DNA of 5,168 bases, taken from Gammaproteobacteria bacterium (GTDB taxonomy: Bacteria; Pseudomonadota; Gammaproteobacteria; Pseudomonadales; Azotimanducaceae). The notes beneath the pieces are model-generated. The model was not told where the DNA came from. It was given only the letters and a program-made list of their open reading frames with translations, and did not search any database. The stretch lies in the NCBI GenBank assembly GCA_030432795.1, contig JAUILW010000271.1, positions 1 through 5,168 of the forward strand, written 5' to 3'. The translations under genes and the position numbers were made by a program. Shown one piece after another: positions 1 to 5,168 of this stretch; the first letter of the stretch is position 1, and each line of letters starts with the position of its first letter.

Positions 1-2
1 CG

Positions 3-467
3 CAACACCGCTTCATGTTGCTGTGGCGCATCCACGCCACCCATCATCACATCGTCAAGATGAGCATCGCGCGGGCCGACCGTACGCACCCGCTCGAGTT
101 TCTGGGGTTGAACCTGGGGTCTGCAGTAGTGCTCGCGTTTTTCGGTGCAACCCCTGAGGTTGCCGCGGTGACGCTCACTCTGCGGGTGACCAACGCCCGG
201 CTCAATCACTGCAATCTGCCGTTGCGCTCTGGTGTATTCGGATGGGTGTTTACCACCGCTGAATGGCACATGCTGCATCACTCGGGAAAGCATGAACAGA
301 GCAATACCAACTATGGCTGTTCGATCATTGTGTGGGACAGGTTGTTTGGTACCTTCGATGGGAGGACCGAGGTAGAGCGGGTCGGAAACGGTACTGGCAG
401 GAGGTTGTCCCTGTGGACTCAGCTGGCACTGCCGTTTTACTCCAACGAGCGGATCCGTAATTTGTAG
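3..467 (+). CDS. Sterol desaturase/fatty acid hydroxylase superfamily protein, C-terminal part (5' end outside window)
   Basis: Integral-membrane di-iron oxygenase family that hydroxylates or desaturates lipid substrates such as fatty acids, sterols or carotenoids. The frame is open from the window edge and ends at TAG 465-467, giving 154 visible residues. Seen in sequence: an HR followed by LLWRIHATHHH, which contains one HxxHH iron-binding box and probably the last His of the preceding HxxxH box. Further on come a conserved NHCN, then EWHMLHHS with the second HxxHH box, then NTNYG and IVWDRLFGTF, the characteristic end of this superfamily. A hydrophobic stretch around LGSAVVLAFFGA lies between the boxes and is probably membrane-embedded. 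The N-terminal membrane helices and most of the first histidine box are outside the window. The ATG at 15 lies inside the conserved core and is not the real start. It converges on the minus-strand selenoprotein gene. The family is clear; the substrate is not. Confidence 0.9.
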   Translation, partial: QHRFMLLWRIHATHHHIVKMSIARADRTHPLEFLGLNLGSAVVLAFFGATPEVAAVTLTLRVTNARLNHCNLPLRSGVFGWVFTTAEWHMLHHSGKHEQSNTNYGCSIIVWDRLFGTFDGRTEVERVGNGTGRRLSLWTQLALPFYSNERIRNL

Positions 468-520
468 GCCCAGTTAGGATTTAGTGGCCGTCGTCCTGTT
501 CTGACCTCCATGGTACGAAC

Positions 521-541
521 CTGCCGGCGGTCTTCCGGCAG
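521..541. terminator. Stem-loop in convergent gap, possible terminator
   Basis: Perfect 7-bp inverted repeat, CTGCCGG (521-527) and CCGGCAG (535-541), around a 7-nt loop. It starts 54 nt after the hydroxylase stop codon. There is no T-run on either side, so it is not a canonical intrinsic terminator. It may be a transcript-end stabilising hairpin or chance. Confidence 0.3.
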
Positions 542-644
542 AGAAGTTCGCGCTGCCGCCTCCCGTCGCGCATTGCGCATTGGGGACTACCTGCCTTTGG
601 TCAATGTGGTTGTTGTGTTGCGAAGGTGGTGCTGGATCAGGTGC

Positions 645-661
645 CTGCGCTATCGGCGCAG
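645..661 (-). terminator. Stem-loop just after the selenoprotein stop, possible terminator
   Basis: Perfect 6-bp inverted repeat, CTGCGC (645-650) and GCGCAG (656-661), with a 5-nt loop. On the minus strand it begins 12 nt after the TGA stop (676-674), the usual place for a terminator hairpin. The expected U-tract is absent downstream. Confidence 0.3.
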
Positions 662-673
662 CTGCTGCTCACT

Positions 674-1291
674 TCAGACGCGTGCCTGTCGCGCCTGCTC
701 GATCAGACGCTCCAGCACTTCGTACGGCTGTGCGCCGACCACGCCGTAGCCGCCGGCTACAAACGTGGGCACGCCCGAGATGCCCCAGGCCCTCGCCCGC
801 GCCCAGTCGGCGTCTACCGCATCGCTGAACGTGCGTTGTCGGATCACCTCTCCGGCCGCTTCGGTGTCCAGGTTTGCCGCCTCGGCGAGCGTGAGCAGCA
901 CCTGCTCGTCGCCGATGTTGAGCCCGTCTACGAAGTAGGCCCGATACAGCAGATCGTGAAGCACCTCGCCGCCGGCTTGCGTGTCTGCCCACATACCGAG
1001 TTCCTGGGCGAGACGGCTGTTGTAGGTATGGGTGCGTCGGCCGTAAGGCAGGCCCTCCTGGTCCATCAGCGCCTTCATACGCGTGTACATGGCCTCGAGG
1101 TCGATGCCGCGCCCGGCGAACAGGCGTTCGAGTTCCGCGCCTTCCTGTGGGGTCTCGGGGTGCAGAGGAAAGTGCACCCATCTCACCGCGATGTCGTGTT
1201 CCGCCTTCAGTCTGTCAATACGCCCGGTACTGAGGTAACACCAGGGTCACACGTAGTCGGTGAAAATCTTCAGTTGAATGGTTTCGTTCAT
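674..1291 (-). CDS. DsbA/FrnE-family thioredoxin-fold oxidoreductase, predicted selenoprotein (UPWC active site)
   Basis: Thiol-disulfide oxidoreductase of the FrnE-like branch of the DsbA family, with no signal peptide and so probably cytoplasmic. The gene reads from ATG 1291-1289, through an in-frame TGA at 1249-1247, to a TGA stop at 676-674: 205 residues, normal for the family. The N-terminus MNETIQLKIFTDYV is the beta strand leading into the active site. Then comes U15-P16-W17-C18-Y-L, where relatives have CPWCY followed by I or L. HFPLHPE follows at about 40-46, then an alpha-helical insertion, and GVPTF at 173-177 with the cis-proline at 175. Cys18 is the only cysteine, so all redox chemistry must rest on the Sec15-Cys18 pair. 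The C-terminal second cysteine motif known from Deinococcus FrnE is absent. GAGGGA lies 5 nt before the ATG. Starting at GTG 1186 would remove strand 1 and the active site. It lies 52 nt downstream of the BON lipoprotein gene on the same strand. Alternatives are a sequencing error or a nonsense mutation at this one codon. The physiological substrate is unknown. Confidence 0.87.
1210..1239 (-). promoter_or_regulatory. Bacterial SECIS-like hairpin for Sec insertion
   Basis: In the mRNA sense the core is UCAGUAC (1233-1227), loop CGGGC (1226-1222), then GUAUUGA (1221-1215). It makes seven consecutive pairs, one of them G·U. After an internal loop the stem can extend with GUU (1239-1237) against GAC (1212-1210). 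The apical loop starts 20 nt after the last base of the UGA. This fits the bacterial consensus as I recall it: a loop about 16-37 nt from the UGA with a G among its first two bases. The hairpin lies inside the coding region, as bacterial SECIS elements do. It was paired by hand, with no energy computed. Confidence 0.65.
1247..1249 (-). other. In-frame TGA predicted to encode selenocysteine (Sec15)
   Basis: The frame upstream (…TDYV) and downstream (PWCYL…) is uninterrupted and conserved with FrnE/DsbA proteins. The TGA replaces exactly the first Cys of the CPWC redox motif, the residue most often exchanged for Sec in thioredoxin-fold selenoproteins. The call depends on a SelB-dependent decoding system elsewhere in the genome. 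Confidence 0.83.
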
Positions 1292-1296
1292 GGCTT

Positions 1297-1302
1297 TCCC
1301 TC
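1297..1302 (-). promoter_or_regulatory. Ribosome binding site fixing the selenoprotein start
   Basis: GAGGGA on the minus strand, 5 nt before ATG 1291-1289. It places translation initiation upstream of the in-frame TGA and argues against the internal GTG at 1186, which has no comparable site. Confidence 0.75.
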
Positions 1303-1343
1303 GTAAGCAGCCAGTCTACCTTTGCCGGGAGTGGACGGCTTGC

Positions 1344-1883
1344 CTAATCCACATGCTTCACGCGCAGGTTGTTCTTCAGTTCCCGCACGCCGGGCACGCG
1401 CGTCACCACCTCGGTCACCCTCTGCCGCACTGCTTCGCTTGCCACGAAGCCGCCGAGCAGCACCGTGCCGCGGTTGGCGTCCACATCCACCGCGAAGGCG
1501 CTGGTGTCCGGGTCCTTGGCCAGCGCTGCGTTTACCCTTGCCTTGAGAATGTTGTCGTCCACGAACTCGCCCACTGAGCGGCTGGCGCGCACGATGAGGT
1601 TGTTCTCCACCTCCTTCACGCCGATCACATTCCTCGCCACGGCGGTCGCCTGGACCTTTTCCTCGTCGCTGTCGGCCACACCGTTGAGCTGCACGACACC
1701 ACGAAAGGTTTCGATTTCGATATCCGAGGCGTCTGTGAGCGGGTCGGACACCAGCGCCGCTTTCACCTTGGCGGTTACCGCGGTGTCGTCCACTCGCTCG
1801 CCGGTGGAGCGCTGGGTGCCAGTGGCGGTGCAGCCAGCGATGAGTAAGCAGGTGCAGATGCAGATGAGCAGCCGGTTCGTCAT
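1344..1883 (-). CDS. BON-domain lipoprotein (OsmY/YraP-like)
   Basis: Predicted envelope lipoprotein of 179 residues. The N-terminus has a short positive region (TNR), a hydrophobic stretch and the lipobox L14-I-A-G-C18, so the mature protein should start at lipidated Cys18. Two BON domains follow, at roughly 35-100 and 108-177. Each shows the pattern D-(T/N)-x-(V/L)-x-A-(K/R)-V-(K/N)-A-A-L, a strand ending in (V/L)-L-x-G-(V/F), and a closing G-V-(K/R)-E-(V/L)-x-N-N-L-x-V. BON domains are thought to bind phospholipid membranes, and the E. coli relatives OsmY and DolP (YraP) act in the periplasm in envelope stress and outer-membrane integrity. AGGAGG (1895-1890) lies 6 nt before the ATG, making a strong start. 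The 145-nt gap upstream suggests its own promoter, though none is convincing by eye. The selenoprotein gene follows after 52 nt and may be co-transcribed. The family is secure; the precise role is inferred. Confidence 0.92.
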   Translation of the reverse strand: MTNRLLICICTCLLIAGCTATGTQRSTGERVDDTAVTAKVKAALVSDPLTDASDIEIETFRGVVQLNGVADSDEEKVQATAVARNVIGVKEVENNLIVRASRSVGEFVDDNILKARVNAALAKDPDTSAFAVDVDANRGTVLLGGFVASEAVRQRVTEVVTRVPGVRELKNNLRVKHVD

Positions 1884-2028
1884 GATCGACCTCCTGGGTC
1901 GCCAGATCCTGAGATGAGCCAGAGCCTAGCGCAGCGGCTGGCGCTTGTCGTGCAGGTTCTGTACATGGCAGGAGCATCCGCTACGTTGCGGCTGTGAACA
2001 ACGCAAGAGGTTCAAGGATGCTATTGGT
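1884..2028. other. Intergenic region upstream of the BON lipoprotein
   Basis: 145 nt between the deacetylase stop and the BON start. It contains the AGGAGG ribosome binding site (1895-1890) and a short inverted repeat, AGCGC (1928-1932) with GCGCT (1941-1945). No coding frame here carries family motifs. A promoter for the BON gene would be expected, but no good -35/-10 pair was found by eye. Confidence 0.5.
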
Positions 2029-3132
2029 TCAGCCGCCAATATCCCCAACAAACGCCGCCGCCTTGCCGATCACCTCCGCCTGGTGCGGCTGCAGATCCTG
2101 GTAGCCTAGGCCGGCGAGGAGCGGCAGGAATGGATCTTCGATGTCCGTGCGTATGCCGGACAGCGTCTCCATCACCGCAAGCCCGAAGAACGGCACCGTC
2201 GCTCCGTTGTAGCCGCCCTCGTGACACATCACCAAACGTCCTTCGCAGAGCGCGTCCGCCGCCTGCATCAGCTTGCCGGTGAGTGAGCGATAGCCTTCGC
2301 TCGTCATCATGTTACGGCCGAGCGGGTCCCAGCCGCCGGCATCGAAGCCGCTCGGCACGATGATGAGATCCGGCTTGTAAGCGTGCAGGGCCGGCAGCAC
2401 CACCGTGTCGAACGTATGCTCGTAGGCGCCTACGCCGGAACCTGGCGGCAGCGGCACGTTGATGTTGTAGCCGGTACCTTCACCGGCGCCCCGTTCGTGC
2501 AGGTGGCCGGAGTCCGGCGGAAAGCAGGTGTCCTGGTGAATGGAAATGGTCAGCGCGCGCGGCTCGTCGTAGAACGCGGCCTGCGTGCCGTTGCCGTGGT
2601 GCACGTCCCAGTCCACGTAGGCGATTCGATCAAGTCCGAGCACGTCCAGCGCGTGGCGCCCGGCGATGGCGCCGTTGCACAGAAAGCAGAAGCCCATGGC
2701 GAGGTCCGGCATGGCGTGGTGGCCGGGCGGGCGCACCAGGGCGTAGGCGTTTCGCACCGAGCCGTTGACCACGGCGTTCACCGCCTCGATGACGCCGCCA
2801 GCCGAGAGTTTGATGATATCGAAGCTGCCGCGGCCCATGGGCGTGAGCATCCCCGGGTCGAATAAGAGATCATCCTTGTGCTCGCGCAGCAGATCCAGGT
2901 GCGCCTGGGTGTGCACGCGCAGAATTTCTTCGTCGGTGGCAGGCCGTGGTTCGATGGCCGTGAGGTGCTTGAGCAGGCCGCTGACCTCGAGGAGGTTGCG
3001 AAAGCGTCGCTTGGTGCCTTCGTTTTCTGCGTGCTCGTAAGGCTCGACGCCGTTGCCGTAAGGGATGACGCCGGCGAACTGTCCCGTTACGTGCCACAGA
3101 TAGAGCTCGTGAAAAACAAATCCCGTGGTCAC
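2029..3132 (-). CDS. Class II histone deacetylase-like amidohydrolase (HDAH/acetylpolyamine amidohydrolase family)
   Basis: Zinc-dependent deacetylase of the bacterial HDAC superfamily, which removes acyl groups from amines such as acetyl-lysine or acetylpolyamines. The 367 residues match the roughly 370 of the Alcaligenes/Bordetella HDAH enzyme, which it resembles along its length. Seen, numbered from the GTG start: LVRPPGHH with the catalytic His pair at 138-139, then DWDVHHGNGTQ with zinc ligands Asp176 and His178. Further on are CFPPDSGHLHERGAGEG, GYNINVPLPPGSG, GFDAGGWDPLG with zinc ligand Asp264, and EGGYN with transition-state Tyr308. All catalytic residues are present. The chosen start is GTG 3132-3130, because VTTGFVF aligns with the N-terminus of HDAH and GGGAGG lies 8 nt upstream. 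A GTG at 3153 would add seven residues and is less likely. The start overlaps the stop of the thioesterase-like gene (GTGA), implying translational coupling. With no histones here, the substrate is probably a small acetylated amine or a protein lysine. Confidence 0.93.
   Translation of the reverse strand: MTTGFVFHELYLWHVTGQFAGVIPYGNGVEPYEHAENEGTKRRFRNLLEVSGLLKHLTAIEPRPATDEEILRVHTQAHLDLLREHKDDLLFDPGMLTPMGRGSFDIIKLSAGGVIEAVNAVVNGSVRNAYALVRPPGHHAMPDLAMGFCFLCNGAIAGRHALDVLGLDRIAYVDWDVHHGNGTQAAFYDEPRALTISIHQDTCFPPDSGHLHERGAGEGTGYNINVPLPPGSGVGAYEHTFDTVVLPALHAYKPDLIIVPSGFDAGGWDPLGRNMMTSEGYRSLTGKLMQAADALCEGRLVMCHEGGYNGATVPFFGLAVMETLSGIRTDIEDPFLPLLAGLGYQDLQPHQAEVIGKAAAFVGDIGG
3129..3132 (-). promoter_or_regulatory. 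GTGA stop/start overlap coupling two genes
   Basis: The thioesterase-like gene ends with TGA at 3131-3129 and the deacetylase begins with GTG at 3132-3130, in a different frame. The GGGAGG site for the second gene lies inside the last codons of the first. This arrangement is typical of translational coupling within an operon. Confidence 0.75.
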
Positions 3133-3884
3133 TGGTCCATCCTCCCGATCCACACCTGGCGAGAGTATCCGCAGAGGCTGCCTGCCTGGTCAAACAGCGC
3201 CGTGCCGGCGAAATGTTTGCTGCGCTCGACTTCCAGGCACCAGCCGATGACGCGCAGATTCTGCTCTGCGGCAACCGCTCTGAGTATGCGCCCGGTCATG
3301 CGACCGAGCATGCCGGTGCGGATGCCTGAGGCGTAGTAGGCAAACTGCCCCGGGCAGTCGAGCGCGGCCCAGAGTATCGGTTCCGGCAGGTACCCGTCGG
3401 CGTCTGTGAACGCTGTCGGTGGCCGCCATGCAGCGGCGACACCGGTAAAACCATCCACGGGTGCGGCGTACACATGCAGCCCTTCGTTTGCAGCTACGTC
3501 CGCGCCGCAGCAGAAACAGATCGGGTGAAAGCCGGTGCCGTCGGGCAGCAGGGGGTTGATGTTGCGGATGAAGGCGGGAGATCCATCGCGTGCGGCGAGG
3601 GCGGCCTCAAACGTCGGCGGCTGGGGTATCTGCAGTTCGAGGGAAGCGGGGGTCGCCTCCGCGATCAGCGTTTCTCCTGCCATGAGGTGCGCCACCTCGC
3701 CGGCGTGCAGCTGCATCGGTTGGTCCAGCGGTGTGGGTGCGCGCAGCGTTACCTCTATGGCGGCATCATCAGCCAGGCCGCTGAGTGCGCGCACCCGTTC
3801 GGCGATGGCGCCTGCCACGTAACCGCCGTTACCGGATTCCGGCGGGCCGCGAAAACGCGCGGGTACGGTGATGGTCGGCAGCAT
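3129..3884 (-). CDS. Hotdog-fold acyl-CoA thioesterase-like protein
   Basis: Predicted cytoplasmic protein of 251 residues, resembling PaaI-like/hotdog-fold proteins that act on acyl-CoA or acyl-carrier thioesters. Seen: FRGPPESGNGGYVAGAIA at 11-28, the usual substrate-pocket helix start in this family. It is followed by a strand-rich segment (IEVTLRAPTPLDQPM) that fits a first hotdog unit. A Cys-rich motif HPICFCCG (120-127, Cys123, 125 and 126) resembles the family's CFVCG. A second unit follows, with PEPILWAALDCPGQFA (168-182) and RVIGWCLEVERSKHFAGTALFD (211-232). The conserved CxxCG could bind metal or be structural; this is not established. GGAGG (3895-3891) lies 6 nt before the ATG, supporting this start. 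It sits 31 nt after the dehydrogenase gene and overlaps the deacetylase gene by 4 nt, so it is in the middle of a probable operon. The fold assignment is moderately sure; catalytic activity and substrate are unproven. Confidence 0.75.
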   Translation of the reverse strand: MLPTITVPARFRGPPESGNGGYVAGAIAERVRALSGLADDAAIEVTLRAPTPLDQPMQLHAGEVAHLMAGETLIAEATPASLELQIPQPPTFEAALAARDGSPAFIRNINPLLPDGTGFHPICFCCGADVAANEGLHVYAAPVDGFTGVAAAWRPPTAFTDADGYLPEPILWAALDCPGQFAYYASGIRTGMLGRMTGRILRAVAAEQNLRVIGWCLEVERSKHFAGTALFDQAGSLCGYSRQVWIGRMDQ

Positions 3885-3915
3885 GCCGGTCCTCCGTTCA
3901 GTGATTTGTCTGGTT

Positions 3916-4779
3916 TCAGAGATCTTCGTCGGCGGTTGCGCTGTCGCGCAGCGCCTGGATGTCCAGGTCGTAGGGGGCGCCCCGCGCGACGATGGCTGCG
4001 GTGCGGCCCAATGCCACTTTGTCCCAGCCGCTGTGCGGCAGGATGTAGAACCGCTCCTGCTCGATTGCCTGGAACACGGCCTCGGCGATGTCGGACGGCT
4101 GGCGTCCCGCCTGCAGGGCGTCCTCTACATCCAGCGCCTGGCCGTCGGGATTGTGTGCGCTTCTCAGGTTACCCGGCCGGTTGCGTTCGGCACGGGCGAT
4201 CTGCGTGTTCACCCACCCGGGGCACAACACCGACACGCCGACATTGCTGCCGGTGAGGTCCCGGTACATGGCCTCACTCACCACCAGCACGCCGTGCTTG
4301 CTGACACCGTACGTGCCGCCGCCGGGCATGAAGGCGGCGACTGATGCGGTGTTGACCACGTGTGCCGGCTCGCCGTGCGCGAGCATGTGCGGCACGAAGG
4401 ACTGAATGCCGTAGAGCACGCCGTTGAAGTTGACGCCCATCACCCAGTCCCAGTCGCTTTGCGAGACTTCCCAGATCGCCTGCGGCGGCCCGCCGCTCAC
4501 AACGCCTGCGTTGTTACACAGGATGTGGATGTTGCCGAACCGTTCCCGGGCGGCGGCGAGCAGTGCTTCTACCGAGTCTTTGCGCATGGTATTGGTCACG
4601 CAGCCCAGCACCGGCTGCTGGCGCATCTGGAAAGACTCCACGGCGCGCTCCAGTGCTTTCTCTTCGATATCCGCCAGCACGATGTTCATGCCGGCTTCTG
4701 CAAACCGTTGTGCCAGGGCGAGCCCGATACCGCTCGCACCGCCAGTCACCACGGCGGTTTTGCCTTTGAAGTTCTGCAT
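3916..4779 (-). CDS. Classical short-chain dehydrogenase/reductase (SDR), NAD(P)-dependent
   Basis: Oxidoreductase interconverting an alcohol and a carbonyl using a nicotinamide cofactor, probably cytoplasmic. It has 287 residues, some 35 longer than a minimal SDR because of a C-terminal extension. Seen: TGGASGIG at 12-19 (cofactor-binding TGxxxGxG), Asp37 at the end of the second strand (suggesting NAD over NADP), and NNAG at 89-92. The catalytic residues Asn117, Ser146, Tyr157 and Lys161 are all present (the last two in TYGVSK), and PGWVNT at 187-192 follows. The tail has the RFYILPH segment common in SDRs with this extension. The start is ATG 4779, with AAGGGA (4788-4783) 3 nt upstream. 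The frame stays open to 4974, but that part overlaps the regulator gene and lacks SDR sequence. It is the first gene of a likely three-gene operon with the thioesterase-like and deacetylase genes, and lies 83 nt after the LysR gene. Substrate unknown. Confidence 0.94.
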   Translation of the reverse strand: MQNFKGKTAVVTGGASGIGLALAQRFAEAGMNIVLADIEEKALERAVESFQMRQQPVLGCVTNTMRKDSVEALLAAARERFGNIHILCNNAGVVSGGPPQAIWEVSQSDWDWVMGVNFNGVLYGIQSFVPHMLAHGEPAHVVNTASVAAFMPGGGTYGVSKHGVLVVSEAMYRDLTGSNVGVSVLCPGWVNTQIARAERNRPGNLRSAHNPDGQALDVEDALQAGRQPSDIAEAVFQAIEQERFYILPHSGWDKVALGRTAAIVARGAPYDLDIQALRDSATADEDL

Positions 4780-4862
4780 GTGTCCCTTCTTTCTCAATTC
4801 TGGAGTCGCACAACGCGTCTGCGAACGATTCAGCGTGCAACAAGTGTGCAGACGGGGGTCTC
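4780..4862 (-). promoter_or_regulatory. LysR-SDR intergenic region with dyad symmetry, possible operator
   Basis: 83 nt between the regulator stop and the dehydrogenase start. It holds a 15-bp dyad TGCA-N7-TGCA (4836-4850). Overlapping this is a wider perfect 7-bp inverted repeat, CGTCTGC (4816-4822) and GCAGACG (4848-4854). Dyads of this size are common LysR-type regulator targets, but the strict T-N11-A pattern is not met. No convincing promoter was found. It may control the downstream operon or be chance. Confidence 0.25.
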
Positions 4863-5168
4863 TTACACCGCATGGTCCAGCCTTTCCTGGACTGTTGCCG
4901 CTTCCGTCCGAAATATGTTCGCCATTCGGCTGGCAGCCGGTGAGAGCTCGCGTTCTTTGCGGCAGCATAGGCAAATCGACAGACTCAAGTCTACGGTAGG
5001 TAAGCGCACTTCCCTAAGATCCCTGAGGGAGGTACTGCTCACCAGCCACACGGGCAGCACCAGCGTGTAGTGCTTCACGAGTGCCAGATCCAGCAGCAAC
5101 TCCGGTTGCGTGGTTGCAATCGCCGGGAAGTGACGATGAAGCAGGTTGATGGATGCGCGATCGGTGAG
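4863..5168 (-). CDS. LysR-family transcriptional regulator, C-terminal part (5' end outside window)
   Basis: End of a DNA-binding regulator of the LysR type: 101 visible residues, open from the window edge to TAA 4865-4863. The visible part matches the last portion of the LysR effector-binding domain. It has a helix region (LLLDLALVKHYTLVLPVWLV, where the family often has a G-x-x-x-LP-x-W/x-L-V pattern), a short charged stretch (LRDLREVRLP), then a strand, and R-x-x-x-LSPAASRMANIF. That final segment resembles the closing basic/LSPA helix in which many LysR proteins end. The winged-helix DNA-binding domain is upstream of the window and cannot be seen. It precedes the dehydrogenase operon on the same strand with an 83-nt gap, so it plausibly regulates that operon. 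The effector is unknown. The assignment rests on a short, divergent segment and is moderately sure. Confidence 0.7.
   Translation of the reverse strand, partial: LTDRASINLLHRHFPAIATTQPELLLDLALVKHYTLVLPVWLVSSTSLRDLREVRLPTVDLSLSICLCCRKERELSPAASRMANIFRTEAATVQERLDHAV

Larger units (their letters stand above)
468..673. other. Convergent intergenic region, no gene seen
   Basis: These 206 nt separate the stop of the plus-strand hydroxylase from the stop of the minus-strand selenoprotein. Open frames here run on into antisense of the neighbouring gene and show no family motifs. The region holds two perfect GC-rich inverted repeats (521-541 and 645-661), listed separately, and a tandem GCGCATT repeat at 568-581. 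It is the expected place for transcription ends on both strands. Confidence 0.6.

Noticed and set aside
568..581. Tandem GCGCATT repeat
   Set aside because: Only two 7-nt copies, with no further structure, so chance is likely in GC-rich DNA.
674..1186. Truncated 170-residue version of the oxidoreductase starting at GTG 1186
   Set aside because: It lacks the first beta strand and the active site and has no good ribosome binding site. The frame extends through the TGA to an ATG with GAGGGA upstream.
1223..1246. Alternative hairpin right after the UGA (CCC…GGG with a bulged U)
   Set aside because: It pairs reasonably, but its loop lacks a G in the first two positions and lies too close to the UGA for a typical SECIS. 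It is kept only as a competing fold.
626..1306. Long plus-strand open frame, 226 codons
   Set aside because: Antisense shadow of the selenoprotein gene in GC-rich DNA, with no recognisable motifs.
1928..1945. Inverted repeat AGCGC/GCGCT as a terminator for the deacetylase operon
   Set aside because: Only 5 bp with an 8-nt loop, no T-run, and about 80 nt past the stop.
1288..1977. Minus-strand frame of 229 codons over the BON gene
   Set aside because: Arg/Gly-rich out-of-frame translation. The overlapping frame encodes a clear lipobox and two BON domains.
3474..4256. Plus-strand frame of 260 codons
   Set aside because: Antisense to the thioesterase-like and dehydrogenase genes, with low-complexity Arg/Pro/Cys composition in its second half.
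4797..4825. TTCGCA-17-CAGAAT as a promoter for the dehydrogenase operon
   Set aside because: Each element has only 4 of 6 matches, and the implied start would leave almost no leader before the ribosome binding site.
4780..4974. N-terminal extension of the dehydrogenase by 65 codons
   Set aside because: It runs into the LysR gene in another frame and has no SDR-like sequence. The Rossmann strand starts right after ATG 4779, which has an SD site.

Overview
The window is GC-rich with dense, short-spaced genes, strong Shine-Dalgarno sites and long antisense shadow frames. This fits a high-GC proteobacterium, probably a gammaproteobacterium judging by the protein types; that placement is inference. 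All genes are on the minus strand except the fragment at the left edge.

Layout from left to right. Positions 1-467 (+) hold the C-terminal part of a sterol desaturase/fatty acid hydroxylase superfamily membrane protein. Positions 468-673 are a non-coding convergent gap with two GC-rich stem-loops. Positions 674-1291 (-) hold a DsbA/FrnE-type thioredoxin-fold oxidoreductase whose first active-site cysteine codon is an in-frame TGA. The motif reads U-P-W-C, and a bacterial SECIS-like hairpin lies just downstream. Positions 1344-1883 (-) hold a two-BON-domain lipoprotein. From the right edge down to 2029, all on the minus strand, come a LysR-type regulator C-terminus (5168-4863), a classical short-chain dehydrogenase (4779-3916), a hotdog-fold acyl-CoA thioesterase-like protein (3884-3129) and a class II HDAC-like amidohydrolase (3132-2029).

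The last three genes look like one operon. The dehydrogenase and thioesterase genes are 31 nt apart, and the thioesterase stop overlaps the deacetylase GTG start in a GTGA. An oxidoreductase, an acyl-thioester hydrolase and an amidohydrolase next to a LysR regulator suggest a small catabolic or acyl-modifying pathway. Its substrate cannot be read from the sequence.

The main discovery is the selenoprotein. A standard gene caller would stop at the TGA and annotate only a truncated protein from the GTG at 1186, without its active site. The evidence for selenocysteine is fourfold: a good ribosome binding site and ATG upstream of the TGA, family-conserved sequence on both sides, placement of the TGA exactly at the catalytic cysteine, and a correctly spaced hairpin with G residues in its loop. 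No selenocysteine machinery (selA, selB, selC, selD) is in the window.
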